From Hyaloperonospora brassicae (lineage: Eukaryota; Oomycota; Peronosporomycetes; Peronosporales; Peronosporaceae), in the NCBI GenBank assembly GCA_947650285.1, contig CANTFL010000528.1, forward strand, positions 1-64,000: DNA of 64,000 bases. The letters are read 5' to 3'. Positions 11,881 through 24,239 of this stretch are shown here, piece after piece. Below the pieces are notes generated by a model, which did no database searches, was not told the DNA's origin, and was given only the letters and a program-made list of their open reading frames with translations. The translations under genes were made by a program, and so were the position numbers. The first letter of the stretch is position 1. Every line of letters starts with the position of its first letter.

Positions 11881-13610
11881 ACTGGCACGTGGAAGTTTGG
11901 TAGAGTGGTGATCGCTCGACTTCCGAGACGATATAGACTCTCCACTGCCGCCCGGACTACCGAATGACGGAGGGGGCACTCCGATTTATGTGCTCTGTGT
12001 TGTCTTGCTCACCTTGTGAACCCGTCTGTGGGGCGGGGTGCGCTCGTCTTAGTGGACTTGAGCTGGGGCTAAACTTGATCGTCTTAAAGATAAGGGTTGA
12101 TCGGGTGGAAATTCTTCACCCGGTCAAACGGAGGGGCGGATCGAGTGGAAATTCGTCACTCGATAGCAAGTACACTTGGGCGCTCTCCCAGAGTCGTTTC
12201 TGTCCAGGAATTAATGTTTGATCCGGAAGCCTTCTCACCACTCAAACAATCTCGCGATTTTGAATCTAAAACTTAAGGTCTCCTGCGTCCGATCGCAGTT
12301 AATGGGGGTAAGAATTGACGTTCCGCCTGTTCAAACAATTTAAGGGCGAAGTTTGTAGAGATGCGAGTCACTCTCTACTCAACGGTAGGCCAAAGTTCCT
12401 ACCTGGGAGCAGTTGACGCGTGTCTTTCGTTGCACATCTAATTTTGTTCAATGTCAACCCACCAAATCCAAAACCTATGACTATGTCTATATGTTCTCTA
12501 TATCACTGTTGTATATCGCATGTCTATGTAATTCACTTCTTGTATCATTTGTCCACAACAGATACTCGGGTGGCGGATCGCTCCGTAGTAAATGGCTCGT
12601 TAGTGCTTTGCTCGGGCAGTGGATCGCTCGGGTAGTAAATCGATCGGGCAGTGGATCGCTTGGATAGGGGATCGCGGTATGTGGTTTACTTAGGTATGAG
12701 TTCACAAAATCAAGCGGTACACATTCAGGATCGATCGTGGTCGATCTCTCGAGTCTCTGATAAGGCATCCAACGTTGAATCGCTGTCACTCGTAAGACTT
12801 CGCAAGTCTTATGACTTTGATAATCCACTCTCCAGCCTACTTCCATATATACCCATTTCCCGTTGTCTATATCGATCACAAAATTCAGATGTTTTTCACC
12901 TTTTGAGTGATCCGGTCCTTGTTGCTTAGTACTCCAAACCCTTGATATTGGATCGTGATCGGTCAATCGTCGATCCTTGACTATACCCCTTCTTGACCTT
13001 TAGGTAGATCAATCCGCATTACTTCAACATTTGTTTTCTTTCACTCAGCCGTTTAATCACATTCCTCATGCCAACGGTCCCATCTCCGAGCGAGATCCAC
13101 CAATCATTTTGATTTCGCACTGAATGCGGTTTACACGATTCACCTTTCCATCATTCTTTCTTTGCGCTTTTCAACAAGGATATTAGCTCTAATACGACCT
13201 GTTGAAGACAGAGAGATTTATATCGCTGTATTACCGCTTCAGGGTGCACAGAGTGCCTGTGCGGGGCGATCACCAATTCGATATCCTCGACGAGCGAAGG
13301 ATTGGTAATGGGGTAGATGGCCGTCCGCTCATGCGTCTTGGAAATGTTAGGTAAGGGAATGGGACAGGCAACCTGAGCGTCGTACGAAAGACGATAGGTC
13401 GGCGACTTTAGTCCGCTGATGCGGCCTTTGAGGTCAGCGACTTTCGCCGACCTATTTTTGACGCCTATCGCGGAACTGATTTCGACGAACGTCTCCGACC
13501 TAGTTTCGCGACTGTTGCCGACCGAGCTCGAAAAAATTTGCCGATCGGACCCTGACGTTTTAAGCAGACCGGGTTCCGACAACTTTCACCGACCATATAT
13601 GTAAAATTAT
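11881..13610. repeat. Unclassified repeat-like segment with short internal hairpins
   Basis: This stretch is less AT-rich than its flanks. It contains two spaced copies of a small hairpin (12,102-12,163) and a run of short imperfect repeats of the form GGATCGCT / AAATCGATCGGGCAG at 12,568-12,670. Short frames on both strands (up to 159 codons) have no recognisable domain. It may be a decayed LTR or non-coding transposon part, but I could not find a partner copy in the window. Confidence 0.35.
12102..12163. repeat. Tandem pair of small hairpins with a conserved loop
   Basis: Hairpin one is 12,102-12,122 (arms CGGGTG / CACCCG). Hairpin two is 12,141-12,163 (arms TCGAGTG / CACTCGA). Both have a nine-base loop beginning GAAATTC. 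The arms differ between copies but remain self-complementary, so the change looks compensatory. Confidence 0.5.
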
Positions 13611-14879
13611 ATGAGGCTACTTGTGAAAAATTTGCCAGCCCGTTCTCCACAGATGGAGTTGAGAAGACCGGTCCTTCTTAGCATCGACGGGAGGTTGTGA
13701 TACGCGCAGCCATTTGGGGTAGGTTGAGAAGGTGAAAGATGATTTGCACCCGATCATTTCGCTTGTGGAGGAGGCTCTTGCAACATATAGAATGAAGTGC
13801 ATCGTATCGATATTCCTCATGGCCTCTGGTCTGCACGCACCCGTAAGCAACACGAGCAGTTATGATTAGTTTTTCGAAGCTTGACTTGAAGGAAAAGCTT
13901 TTGCGATATTTTTCGGTATTTGCGTATGCCTCAGAATATCGCGGAATGGACATTTATCTCTAACTCTTTATATGAAGAGAGGAGGAAATGATACCTTACG
14001 TAATGAGTCAGATTTTGGTTATAAGTGCCAAGCAAACCAGTTACGACGCCGACATGTTACGCCTGACGTTTATTGTTCAAGATCAAGCAGCTGATGCGAG
14101 CTGGCATGCCAAGACGATACCGTTCCGCATTAAGCATTTGTATATATTGTTTCCAGCTACAATAGAGCGCGACGACATAACTACACTATTCCTACTAGCT
14201 ACGTTAACTATTTGACACCAATTACACTATCAATTCCGGATTTTAGATTTAAAATTGACGGCAAGCATGGTTTAGGCTACTTTGGTGTCCAGTTTGTCCT
14301 GTGCGGTCACAATTGTGACTCTTGAATGCTCACACGGCTTGGAGGAGTATATTTCCAAATTTACCATAGCGACTTTCTACACGGTGGCATGTCCCGTACA
14401 CCGCAAGCTGGTGACGCATATCGCGATCCTCAAACGGGTATCTTCCTCCACCATTTCCGTCACTTGTAACGCGTTCCCTATATAACCCGCTACTCGCGTT
14501 ACCACTCAATTTCCAAGTGCTGCGGGCGCAGCAGCACTTTTTACGTTCAGCATCAACGCGAGTTCACCGGTGTGCCAATTGCTCCTCCCCAGGTCCGTGG
14601 CTTGAGTTGTAACTACTAGGACGTTGCCGGTCGTCTTCAGCATGTCTACAGAATGGCGGACACTTTGGCGGAGACCACGGCGAATTTATAAGCGGCTAGC
14701 GGCAAGGCCCTATGTTGTGTAATATCCCAGGCATCTCCTCGTGGTGCTCAATCAGGCGATACCACCGCGACTCTTATCGCGGGAGGCCAGGCCTCTCGTA
14801 ACGGCGCAACCCGTGGCTGTGATCCGTCAACGAATAAATGGTTTGATCTTGGCACAAACACGAAAAAGAGGGATGTGCG
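13611..14879. other. Stretch without supported gene
   Basis: Short frames only; the longest is about 91 codons. No domain or repeat partner was recognised. It precedes the LINE remnant and may include its decayed 5' end. Confidence 0.5.
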
Positions 14880-14885
14880 TCTCCG

Positions 14886-16360
14886 GTGGATCCGTCTACC
14901 ACAACGCCACAACCTGCTGAGATAGCACACAAGAATCTGATTTCCCATGATATTGATGGCTCAAGAAAGTCGCCTCCTCCGAAGCTAATAAATACGACCC
15001 AGAACATCTCTACGACCACGATCACGATCACTGTCACAGAAAACAAGAACTTACCTCACCCGACTAAGGCCACGGATCGTCCTAAGAGCATTTCGACCAA
15101 GGTTCAATCTGCGCCAACGCCCTCTGCTTCTATAAGAGCAAACATTTGGCGCACGCAGGCGACTTGTGAACTGGACCAACAACTTCTAAAGATCATTCAA
15201 TTGATGCCGTTACTCCATCTCCTGCCCCGGGGGGCGACTCGTCGCTTCTTCTAAAGGAAGTTAAGGACTAGGCGCTTGCGGCGGCTCGATTACAAGTAGC
15301 GGCCCCACAACATGAGTTCAAAAAATTTCTTGCGCGGCCATAGAGAAGCAGTGCGAGGAAGACATCAAAAAATCAAGCTTCTATGAGGCTCATGATCAGG
15401 CACTCGAAGAAGCTGATGCTAGAGTACCCATAGTTCTGGGAATTCTTTTTCGCTCGACGAGGATAGAGGAGAGTTGCGGAGGTTAAAGTAAGAATACCAC
15501 TAGGCAGGTGCAATGGCAACCAAGGAAACATAAATGCAACGACCGCAGCGAAAATACTTAAGCTTTTGACCCGCCGCTTGGAAAAATTACACCATAAAAA
15601 GCGCGTGACCGTATGTAAAGTTCCGCGAGCGAGTATAACACCCCACGAGTTGCCTGCAGTGCTGGCGGAAAGAATAAGAGAGCGTAATCGGATTATGTAC
15701 CAATGCTTGCAGTCTTCTTACATTCGCCGCGAACGGGGTGTAATGAGTGGGCCACCAGAGCCACCGCCTCGCACGGTGCCGTTCGAGTTGAAGCCTCGTT
15801 AACGGGGTCCGTCGGCATGCCACCGACGGGACTCCAGGATTCAGAAGGGCAGTAGCCACAGGATCTCGATGTTTCGATGGCGGAAAGCACGGTTACGTTT
15901 GGTGACACCATGTGCCGATAAGATCTGAATTGAGGGGGTATAACTCCGCTAATTTGGACGCTAGTGCACCTATTACAGCGGACCTAGCTAAGACGGTTGA
16001 GGAAGATCTCAAGGCCTCGTCTGGAGTGCTCGAAAACCTGGTACGGGGGCGTTTGGTTAGACGACACGTACTTCCGCTGGCATGGGCGATTTATGTACGC
16101 AGGTAGCAGCCCGGTATTATATATGAGACGCTTTCGCGCTCCCTATGCTCACGACAAGACTGTACGCCCCACCAGAGTGCGCAAAATACAGATTTCATAT
16201 CTGCTTCGGTGGCTGCTGCTGCCGTAACGAAGAGTAAGAAATAAATTTTAGCGAATAAAGCTGCGATCCGCAAACTGGTCAGCCAGCACAAAGCCGTAGC
16301 AAAAGTACTGGCTACAATGCCAGTTGGACCAAAGAGATAAGTGGAGTCGATAAGCACGTG
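14886..16360 (+). pseudogene. Possible LINE ORF1 remnant
   Basis: The frame at 14,886-15,254 encodes a Thr/Pro/Ile-rich, low-complexity peptide. Later frames at 15,566-15,802 and 15,912-16,106 are basic, then mixed. LINE ORF1 proteins (RNA-binding, particle-forming) are often of this character. No zinc knuckle or RRM is visible, so the assignment rests mainly on position upstream of the endonuclease. Confidence 0.3.
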
Positions 16361-17229
16361 TGCGTTGAAAATAGCAAGACTCGTCTCTGGTCTACTTTAT
16401 CCAATTGCTTACACCGCCCAAATGTTTAATGAACCCCTAAGTTTCTTTGGACATGCCATCAACATTAAATATTAACTGGCTGTGATCCGAATCCACACCG
16501 CAGACGCAGACGCAAAACTTCGCAATCCATGCACGGGTTGGGCCGCCACGGAAGACGGCAAACAGGTCAAATATGAGTGAGAACGACGTTCAGTCTCCAC
16601 CACGGACGATTACGAAAAATACATCCTTAGTAGCTGTACGCGATTGTGGTCAAATCGCTTGCAGACTCAGATCATGAGGGAGTCCTCAATATTATGTGTG
16701 TCTTGCTACCAAAGCTCGCACACATTGAAATCACGACGAACTTAGTTATGCCACAATCCAATACTGCGATATACCTTCTCTCCAAAGAGGTGCGCGCGGA
16801 GGTCGTCATCATTCTCTGCAAACCTGCCAGCTGGCAACCGGCGCTTGACCTTATCTCATGCAATGGTCAACTACTGAACTATGTGCTTAGGGAGTCTTAG
16901 ATGAGATAGAGGATGCAACGCCTTGGAGCATGCCCCAATGTCGCCTTACACTTCTGTTGTAGGCGTCCCATTAGCCGCGCAACAACAGCATCAGTCCTCT
17001 TTTGTAGAATGTCGCGAATTTCCCCAAGCATCCTGAACACTGCTCCCGTTAATTTTATTACTTCCGGCAGAGCTTTTTTCTCGAAAACTATCGGTTTAAT
17101 TTTTTCTACAAAAAAACGAGAGTCTCGATTGGTGAGTGGATTAATATGGAAACGATATATACGTCACATGTTGTTTTGTGCACAAGCGTGGACGCGTAGT
17201 GTAGATCGATTTAGAATGCTCTCGAGACA

Positions 17230-17961
17230 GAGTGGAGAGCTCATTGAACCCCAAATCACGATCACGAGCAAGTTTCCATGGTCTGAGGTGTATTGGACAC
17301 CACAGTGGATGGCTGTTCTGACCGCTCTCCTTGTAGAACGTTATTGTTATCAACGTTTATGCACGAAGTATCAAGCCTGAATGGAAGTTTTTGTTTTAAA
17401 GCCTTCTACTGCTTTTAAAAAACTCGATGTAATCATGTTTGTTGAATTGGATTTCAACTGTACGTTAGAGCCGCGACTCGACGGTGCATATATATCGCCA
17501 CCCGGACTACACGATTATTTGGCGTTAAGACGGCTTCTTGGTAGAGTGCAGCTCAGCGATGTTCTTGATGATGACATAGAGATCGCCGGCAAAGAGAGAG
17601 CTTTACCGGCATTATAAGCAGCGGATCACATTTAATCGAAACTCTGCCGGGCGGTGGTTCGGCAAGTTCGCGTCTGGATAGTAAGTATATGAATTCTCGG
17701 CATGCTATTTGAATTTGAGACGTTAGTATGTCGGTAACTGGTCCTGCTGCCGACCACAATGTCATCAGTGTTAGGATCGACGTGCCACTTCATGTGGTAC
17801 GTGTCCAAAAGCTGAGGCTCGTGAATATTTTTCCTGGTTGTGCACATACGACCGCACACAAAGCAATCATTGCAGCCATCGCACTGGCATATCTTCAAGC
17901 TGACGCGACCAATTCGTCTCCGACGTCAGACTATATCACGGTCCGGAGCTTGACCGACTGA
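17230..17961 (+). pseudogene. LINE apurinic-type endonuclease remnant
   Basis: The enzyme would nick target DNA to prime reverse transcription. Around 17,235-17,330 the frame reads WSEVYWTPQWMAV, like the stretch before the NVYAP block of LINE endonucleases. The frame at 17,381-17,617 has LDFNCTLEPRLDG, the GDFNxxL active-site block with the glycine lost, then HDYLALRRLLGRVQLSDVL. The frame at 17,728-17,961 has AADHNVISVRIDVP, corresponding to the terminal SDHxxV motif with the serine changed. The pieces lie in at least two frames. Confidence 0.7.
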
Positions 17962-18572
17962 TGGTATGACGAAAAGATAAAACTTGGTTAAGTTGTTTCG
18001 TCGACTAATAAAAACCGCGCGTCGAGGACCTAATTTTTTTATCTTCATCAAATGAGTCGTCTTTATGTCCGAATGGATGCTGATCGCCTGGTGGCGCGTA
18101 CACCTGATACCTCACCTTCGAGCGATCATAAAATATCGACCAGCTATACACGCCCAGATACTCCAGACATAAACTTCGGCGTAATGTGGCAGAGTTTCGA
18201 CGATTATGGCAAAAAACAAAAAATTCTTATCGCTTAGCACACGTACACGCCTGGAGACACGTCTCGCCGTTTCCACGCCCGATCCTCGACTAATTAATAA
18301 GACAACACCAACTTGTCTCTGGGAGTAAAGGTCGATCTGGCCCATATTGGGCTAGGAATTGGTCAGTGAAATGGCCGACTGCTGGTAGCGATTAATCATC
18401 CATTCATTTAATTGTACCAAAGCTACCGCAGCGATCTTTTCCCGGGCCACTTTTTCGGAACGGGTTGCTGGATCTACTGTGACGCCGGTATTTTTCTCGC
18501 GATGTGAGTGCGGCTTCGTAGAGGATTAAACGTGATAGGTCCGCTAGACCGGATGAAATTGTCAGCACAGTC

Positions 18573-19527
18573 TTGATAGATTACGCATACAAGCTCGGCC
18601 TGTCCTTGCGACGTTTAACACCAGAAAGCTTACGTGCAGCCTGTTCTCAACTAATTTCGGTGAAGAATACATTTAGTGAATATATAAATTTTCGGCTTTC
18701 GCCGAGCCGCTCGAACTTCGCCGGATCGGTTTCTTCAATGGCAACTACAAGTTGTTTAAAATTATGCATTCGTTTCGGGTACGGCCATTGCTGTCGCATC
18801 TCGTTCTGCCGGGTCCAGTTGGGTATGTTCCGAAGAGGGTCGTGTATACAGCGCTTGACATTTTTTTGGTAACACTTAAAGCTGCAAATATGGATAGCGA
18901 TCTACATGAAGCTATTATTTTGCTTCTCGATTTTGCAAAGGCGTACAACACGTTGCAACGTCCATATCTAATTTCGGCGCTGACATGGCTTAATTTTCTG
19001 CCTCAAATCGTATCAGTCTTGACAGTATTACACCGCGACACGTCGTGCCATTTTCTCGTTTATGGGTATATCTCGCGTCGACGCGAAGCTACTAATCTGT
19101 TACGGCAAGTGTTTCCCCTTGCGCCATTTCTCTTTTTTCGCGCCCTAAAAGTATCTATCAGGTGCTTCAAAGGCGGGAGGACATTCGAGGCGCACCTATA
19201 ACATCTGGCGGGCGGACAACTGAGCTCAAAGTTTCGGGATATGCCGATGTTGCTGATGTCCACCAGCGAGATCAGTCTACAATTATGCTTCTGATCACTA
19301 TTCTCAATGATTTCGCTCACGTGTCCGGTCTCCGGACAAATTGGGTGAAATCAATGGTCATCGAGTCGTACCCTCGTGGGTCAGCGCAACCTGTAAGCAC
19401 CTGTGGTCTCACGATGCGTTCTCCCGGCGACTCTTGCAGGTATCTTGGTATTCTGGTGAGAGATCAAGATGCGGAGGTCGATAATTGGAATATGTGCATA
19501 CGGTCTCTCTACTACCTACTTGTATAA
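18573..19527 (+). pseudogene. LINE reverse transcriptase remnant
   Basis: The frame at 18,752-19,201 contains LLDFAKAYNTLQRPYLISAL, the motif A block with its catalytic aspartate, then RQVFPLAPFLFFRAL, a degraded form of RQGCPLAPLLF. The frame at 19,162-19,527 has VSGYADVADV, where the catalytic YADD has become YADV. It also has FAHVSGLRTNWVKS and CRYLGILV, which are conserved in LINE enzymes downstream of the active site. Loss of the second aspartate and the frame change show that the enzyme is dead. Confidence 0.8.
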
Positions 19528-21439
19528 GCATGAGAGAGGGCTCACGCGGAGTACAAACAGCGCAGCTTGACAGTGCTGTCGCTGTTTTAAACATGCCGTT
19601 CATAGCACGTAACTGTTGGCCTCCTCAGGCACTGGTTATCTGTTTACACAGCCAATTGTCGACTTTGTATGGATCTTCCATGATGGAAAGCGGTCCCGGC
19701 CGTAGATCTCTTCCGAGATAGCTTCTTTACCAATCCAGCAAGAGGGGCTAAAGGTGACTTGTATTAGGACGTAATCGATGACTTTGGCAGCAACAGCAGC
19801 TGGAAGCTAGGCGGATACTATTTTTTGAAGGGAATTCATAATTGGTGATTACCGATGGAATTTGAGCGGGTCGGGTCTGGCTTCCATCACGCCTTGTTAG
19901 TCAGAAGAAAAGTGTCCTCAACATCGAGCGACGCTCAGGCTAAATGGGTCTGAAATTTTGTGACTCTCTGCAGCTCGACATGCCCTTCAAAGTGCGGTCA
20001 GGGAGGTCTATCTACGTACCATATCATTACATCTAGAGCCGCCTTCACCTTTATTGACGACGGAAGTTTTACAATGTATTTACGGTGGCTACTTGATGAC
20101 TGACTGCCCGCATGGTGCGTGCTGAAAGCGCGATATTAGGGGCGATCTAAGCACCGATGGCTTGTACACGCCGCGCCCAATGATATGTCGCGGCTGCGAG
20201 ATCGACGGGTTACGGCATTTATTTTAAACGGGACCGACTTTGTTATGAGTTTGATGTACCTTAAAAAGACAATTTCTTATCGACCATGCAGCCTTTTTTG
20301 TCTTGTTCTCTCCCACGCGTTACATGACGACCCATTCTATGGCGAAGAGAAGGTATTTAGAGTCATTCGGCTTCCCCTTCTGTACAATTTCCCTTTTCTG
20401 GTCTATCGGGCGCTGAAACCTGGGTCCTTGATTGCGTGCTCAACGAAGGTGCACCAATTTCATGACTAGCATCTTCGTAGTGAAGATAAATCGCTCCAGC
20501 CTTTCGATATCAGCATGGAATGTGGGGAGCAACCAATCTCGTCGATGGCGGCGTGTCATGTTGCCGTGTCTTTAGCAAGTGCGACTTCTGTCTACTTCGG
20601 CGCATATACGGTGCTCAAGCGGTAGTCCACATGTGGGCCGGACGTCTACAGCGGCGGCTACAACGAAGAAAACTAAATATATTTCTCCCTGCGGCGCTAT
20701 ATTGACAAAATTAATCTTCTCGATGAACGGGTTGCAAAGTCGAACTTTCACGTGATATCGTACGGTTCCCCATTGATAACGTGGAGAGGTATTCGTCTAA
20801 TTCGTGCGTTTTTTCCGACCATGGCCTAGGTGCTATATCGCCTGAAGAACAACATATTCCCGCTCTAAATTTGGGCGAAGCAAGACCTGTCGTGCGCTGT
20901 CTCTGAGCGTACGGATTCTGGTACAGTTCTAGCAAGCCATCTATTTTGGACATGCCCTAGCGCGAGTCGACACTAATAATACCTCCTTCATCGGTAGAGA
21001 TGGCTTGGTACTTATAAGGAGGATGAATTGCATGTCTGGTTGTTTAAACTGGACCTCCCGGAATCCGCCCAAACACTGAATTGCTGTTACTCTATCTATG
21101 GACTCATGGTTTAATTTATTAAATCCTAGGCTGCAGTATTTTCGGCATCTCGAGAGCTGTGGCGGTTTGTCGTGTCGGGTACACTTAATGCCGTCTGTCT
21201 CGAGCGCCTCCGCCGCATGGAAGACCCGTAATATAACAGGTTCTTCACACAAATAGTGCCAAGGCTATCGTTCTCCGGTCTGTTCGAAGGGTTGGTGGAT
21301 CAACCTACCAGCTCGGCATTTGGGGGACGGGCAAGCGTTCGTGCAAGTACGATCGACCTTACCTGAATCCGTCCTCTGCTATAACGAACCTCCTTCGTTG
21401 CTCTTACGGCCTATCGATCGGTTCACAGAAGTGCTATAC

Positions 21440-21860
21440 CTACTCTTTTTTGATGGAGGATACCGCGGAAATCCAGGTCAAATAGGATCTGGATCTGTTA
21501 TTGGCCGTCTTTACGTTCCAACGCACGCTGCATGCGTTTATTAAGTATCGAGCGTGGTCTATGGCTTTGCCGATACCACTGACAATATCGCTGAATACTA
21601 GGGCTCGTAGACGGTCTTCGACGAGCAAAGGCCAACGACTACTTACCCCTGTATGTCATTGTCAATAGTGGGATTGTGCTTTTGCAATCTCAGACACGGC
21701 TCTCACCGCGCAGGCTTGCACTGAGTGCGGTTATAGACTGAGGCAACCGATATAGCTAACGATATCAAGGTCTTCAGCTGGATACATCACGATTGCACCC
21801 ATAACAACATGGCGGACCGAATGGCGAATATATCTATGGACACAGGAGCTTCGGTTTAAG
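21440..21860 (+). pseudogene. LINE RNase H domain remnant
   Basis: The frame ending at 21,544 has LFFDGGYRGNPGQIGSGSVI, the DGGxRGNPG opening of an RNase HI domain with the first catalytic aspartate. It continues in another frame with DTTDNIAEY (the NxAEY block with the catalytic glutamate) and, near 21,780-21,855, HHDCTHNNMADRMANISMD (the final histidine/aspartate block). Stops lie between the blocks. It would remove RNA from the RNA:DNA hybrid during LINE replication. Confidence 0.75.
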
Positions 21861-22687
21861 CGTACGCTTCTTCTAACCCCGGTCCAGTACAGAGGGCTGC
21901 GACCTTCCTTGATTCTAATGTCAATCATTGGTTGGAGACATCTTAGGTCTATCGACTCGTAATACAGGGCTTCGTTCTGATAAGGAGAAACCTGGTAATC
22001 GCGAGACAGATGTTCGCGCGCACGCGCTACGTTATCCAAGACCTATTGCTAACTAGTATATAGAGTAACGGTCACCACGGTAGCCTTGTTGCCGGCTGAC
22101 AGGATATAGCAGGTCGTAATCGTACCGAAATATCCCTTACCTTCTCACTTATACACTTCCGAGACTGCACTACATTCAGGGCTATAGAGTTCAACCTTAC
22201 AAGCTTCACCACGCTTACTATTAGCATTATGCTTAGCAAATAGAGCAGCGTGCTAGTTGGGATCTTAGTTTCGGATAATAAGTCGCGGCCAGCGCGATGG
22301 ATGAAATCTCGATTTCCGGAGACATCCAGCACAACAAATCTGGACATCTGGAGAGTATACTTGGCTCCAGGGCCGACAGAATTTCACCTGAGTGCGTGTA
22401 CATACAGCACCACGTCAGTTTGTATTGCCCACCCGAAAACTTGCTCGTCCAGGGATAGTTGAAGCTACGCAGCGAGTCATATCCCGTCAGAGATCTACCA
22501 ACATATCGTTCGAGTTAAAGAGACATAAGATGACAGAAAATTGTCGGGTACGTATAGCTCAAACACCGCATTTTTTCTATATGGCGAATTGTATGAATGT
22601 CCAGAACACGCAACAGCAGGAATTAGAAGATATGAAACAGACCACTCCTGCTATCAACAGTCTTCATTAACATATATTGACTCAACC

Positions 22688-23990
22688 ATGAGGCGTTCTT
22701 CCTCTGGCCGCACCATTCCTGAGGAATTGGCGAAAAATTTGTCCAACGAAGACAAATATCTGGCTGACTTTGTTGACGACCATTCCTACTCTTCTCCAGC
22801 TACGGGTGCAGCGTTATTGCATGCATCTTCGACATTTGTTATGATCGACGCTTATACGGACAGCCACTATAGACGTGGCACTGCAGGCCCCATAGAAGAT
22901 TTGTAGCACCGAGTAGAGGCCCAAGCCAGCGGTGGCAAACTTCCCTTCGTTGTATACAATATTGATTCTCATCAAATTTTTGAATGGACGGGAAGACACT
23001 AGACAGCTGGGAATCGGATGGAAGCAGAATATAAATTTACAGAGGGAAAGGGCATTAAGGCATTCTTCTCAATTTATTATGGTCGAGAAAATTGAGACTT
23101 TGGTTTAAGGCTTTGCACTTGATTCTATAATGACTCCGTCCATCCAATGGCGAGCGGTCACAGATTATCTCGAAGGCATTGATATTACCAGGTTCAAGTC
23201 TTACCTAATGTATACTTCATTTACTAACCATTCTATGATACAAAAATACATGTTGCCACTAGCAAATACAAGCCGACGGATGGCAAATCAGAGCTTCAAC
23301 TAAATCGAGAAACAAGAAACAAATATTGTCGATTGAGCTAATCTCCGCAACGGTGTGCACTCCGAACTTATTGAACGATTATTCTATGAGCTAATCTGAA
23401 CCAAGACTGTACTTTTCTCTATGGTAAAGGCTGCCGCGATAGCTACTACATACTACGATTATGCTGAATCTCGCGATTAGTCTGTGAGCGTCTCAGTAAG
23501 CAGCGAATAACGGACTGGTACCACGATCTAGCATGTCCTGTACTAATGTGTTTATGAGCCCATCTAGGATTGGCTTTTTATGACACTGGGACTAAAAATG
23601 CATAGTAGTATTCGGTATAAAGCTTTCTGATGCACAATGGTGACTAGCATGGAACAGGCGCAGAGCAATTTTTGCACGACTGGTGTATGCAATACACTCG
23701 GAAGAAATGTATTAGCACTCAAGTCGTTTTCATTATGCTTTTACTACGACACATTAAGGTCCACTCCTTCGGTGAATCGCGGTTCATTGTCTATTAATTT
23801 GAATGCGAAATTAAGACCCGACATGCGAAAACGCCTCGGTTCATTTGATCTACTCGTCGGCATGCCAGTGCTTGACTCCATTCACAATGGTCGAAAGTCA
23901 TTAATTAGGAATGCATTTGCCGAAGTGGTAATTTATTTGAAAGTTTTAGGAATGGATGAATACTCCAGCGAACTTTTAGATACTTAGTTA
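22688..23990 (+). pseudogene. Unidentified coding relic with few stops
   Basis: From the ATG at 22,688 one frame reads through only a few stops to about 23,100. It includes NLSNEDKYLADFVDDHSYSS, FVMIDAYTDSHYRRGTAGPI, then past a TAG the stretch GGKLPFVVYNIDSHQIFEW and FTEGKGIKAFFSIYYGREN. Further coding-like pieces follow in other frames, ending with an open frame at 23,637-23,987 (MRKRLGSFDLLVGMPVLDSI). Balanced amino-acid use suggests former coding sequence rather than chance. I do not recognise the family. It could be the remains of a host or effector gene or of transposon cargo. Confidence 0.3.
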
Positions 23991-24239
23991 CACGATCCTG
24001 GGCATTGTCTTTGATGAGGTCGATATCAGACATAAACATATTACTTTACATGAGATCATGTTCTAGCATCACCTTCCATCAATTTATTTTTGTACTTAAA
24101 TCGCCTCTTTTACCAAAGACTCAAGCATAAAACTCACATGTGTTTCGTCGTTCAAACAGACAATAGCCATTCTTTTTGCCGTACCAAAAACTGGGCACGG
24201 CACATGGGTAAATTGCGTGGTGGAGTGATCGAGCACTTT

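Larger units (their letters stand above)
14880..22030 (+). mobile_element. Degenerate LINE (non-LTR retrotransposon) with endonuclease, RT and RNase H
   Basis: The plus strand carries, in order, possible ORF1 remains (14,886-16,360), an APE-type endonuclease (about 17,230-17,960), a LINE reverse transcriptase (about 18,570-19,530), an inter-domain region with fragments such as FIARNCWPPQALVI, and a C-terminal RNase H (21,440-21,860). This domain order is that of L1/Tad-like LINEs in which RNase H follows the reverse transcriptase. All domains are split by frameshifts and stops, so the copy is dead. No poly(A) tail or target duplication was found, so both ends are approximate. Confidence 0.8.

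Noticed and set aside
12487..12966. 159-codon minus-strand frame
   Set aside because: It lies across short repeats and has no domain; not enough to call a gene.
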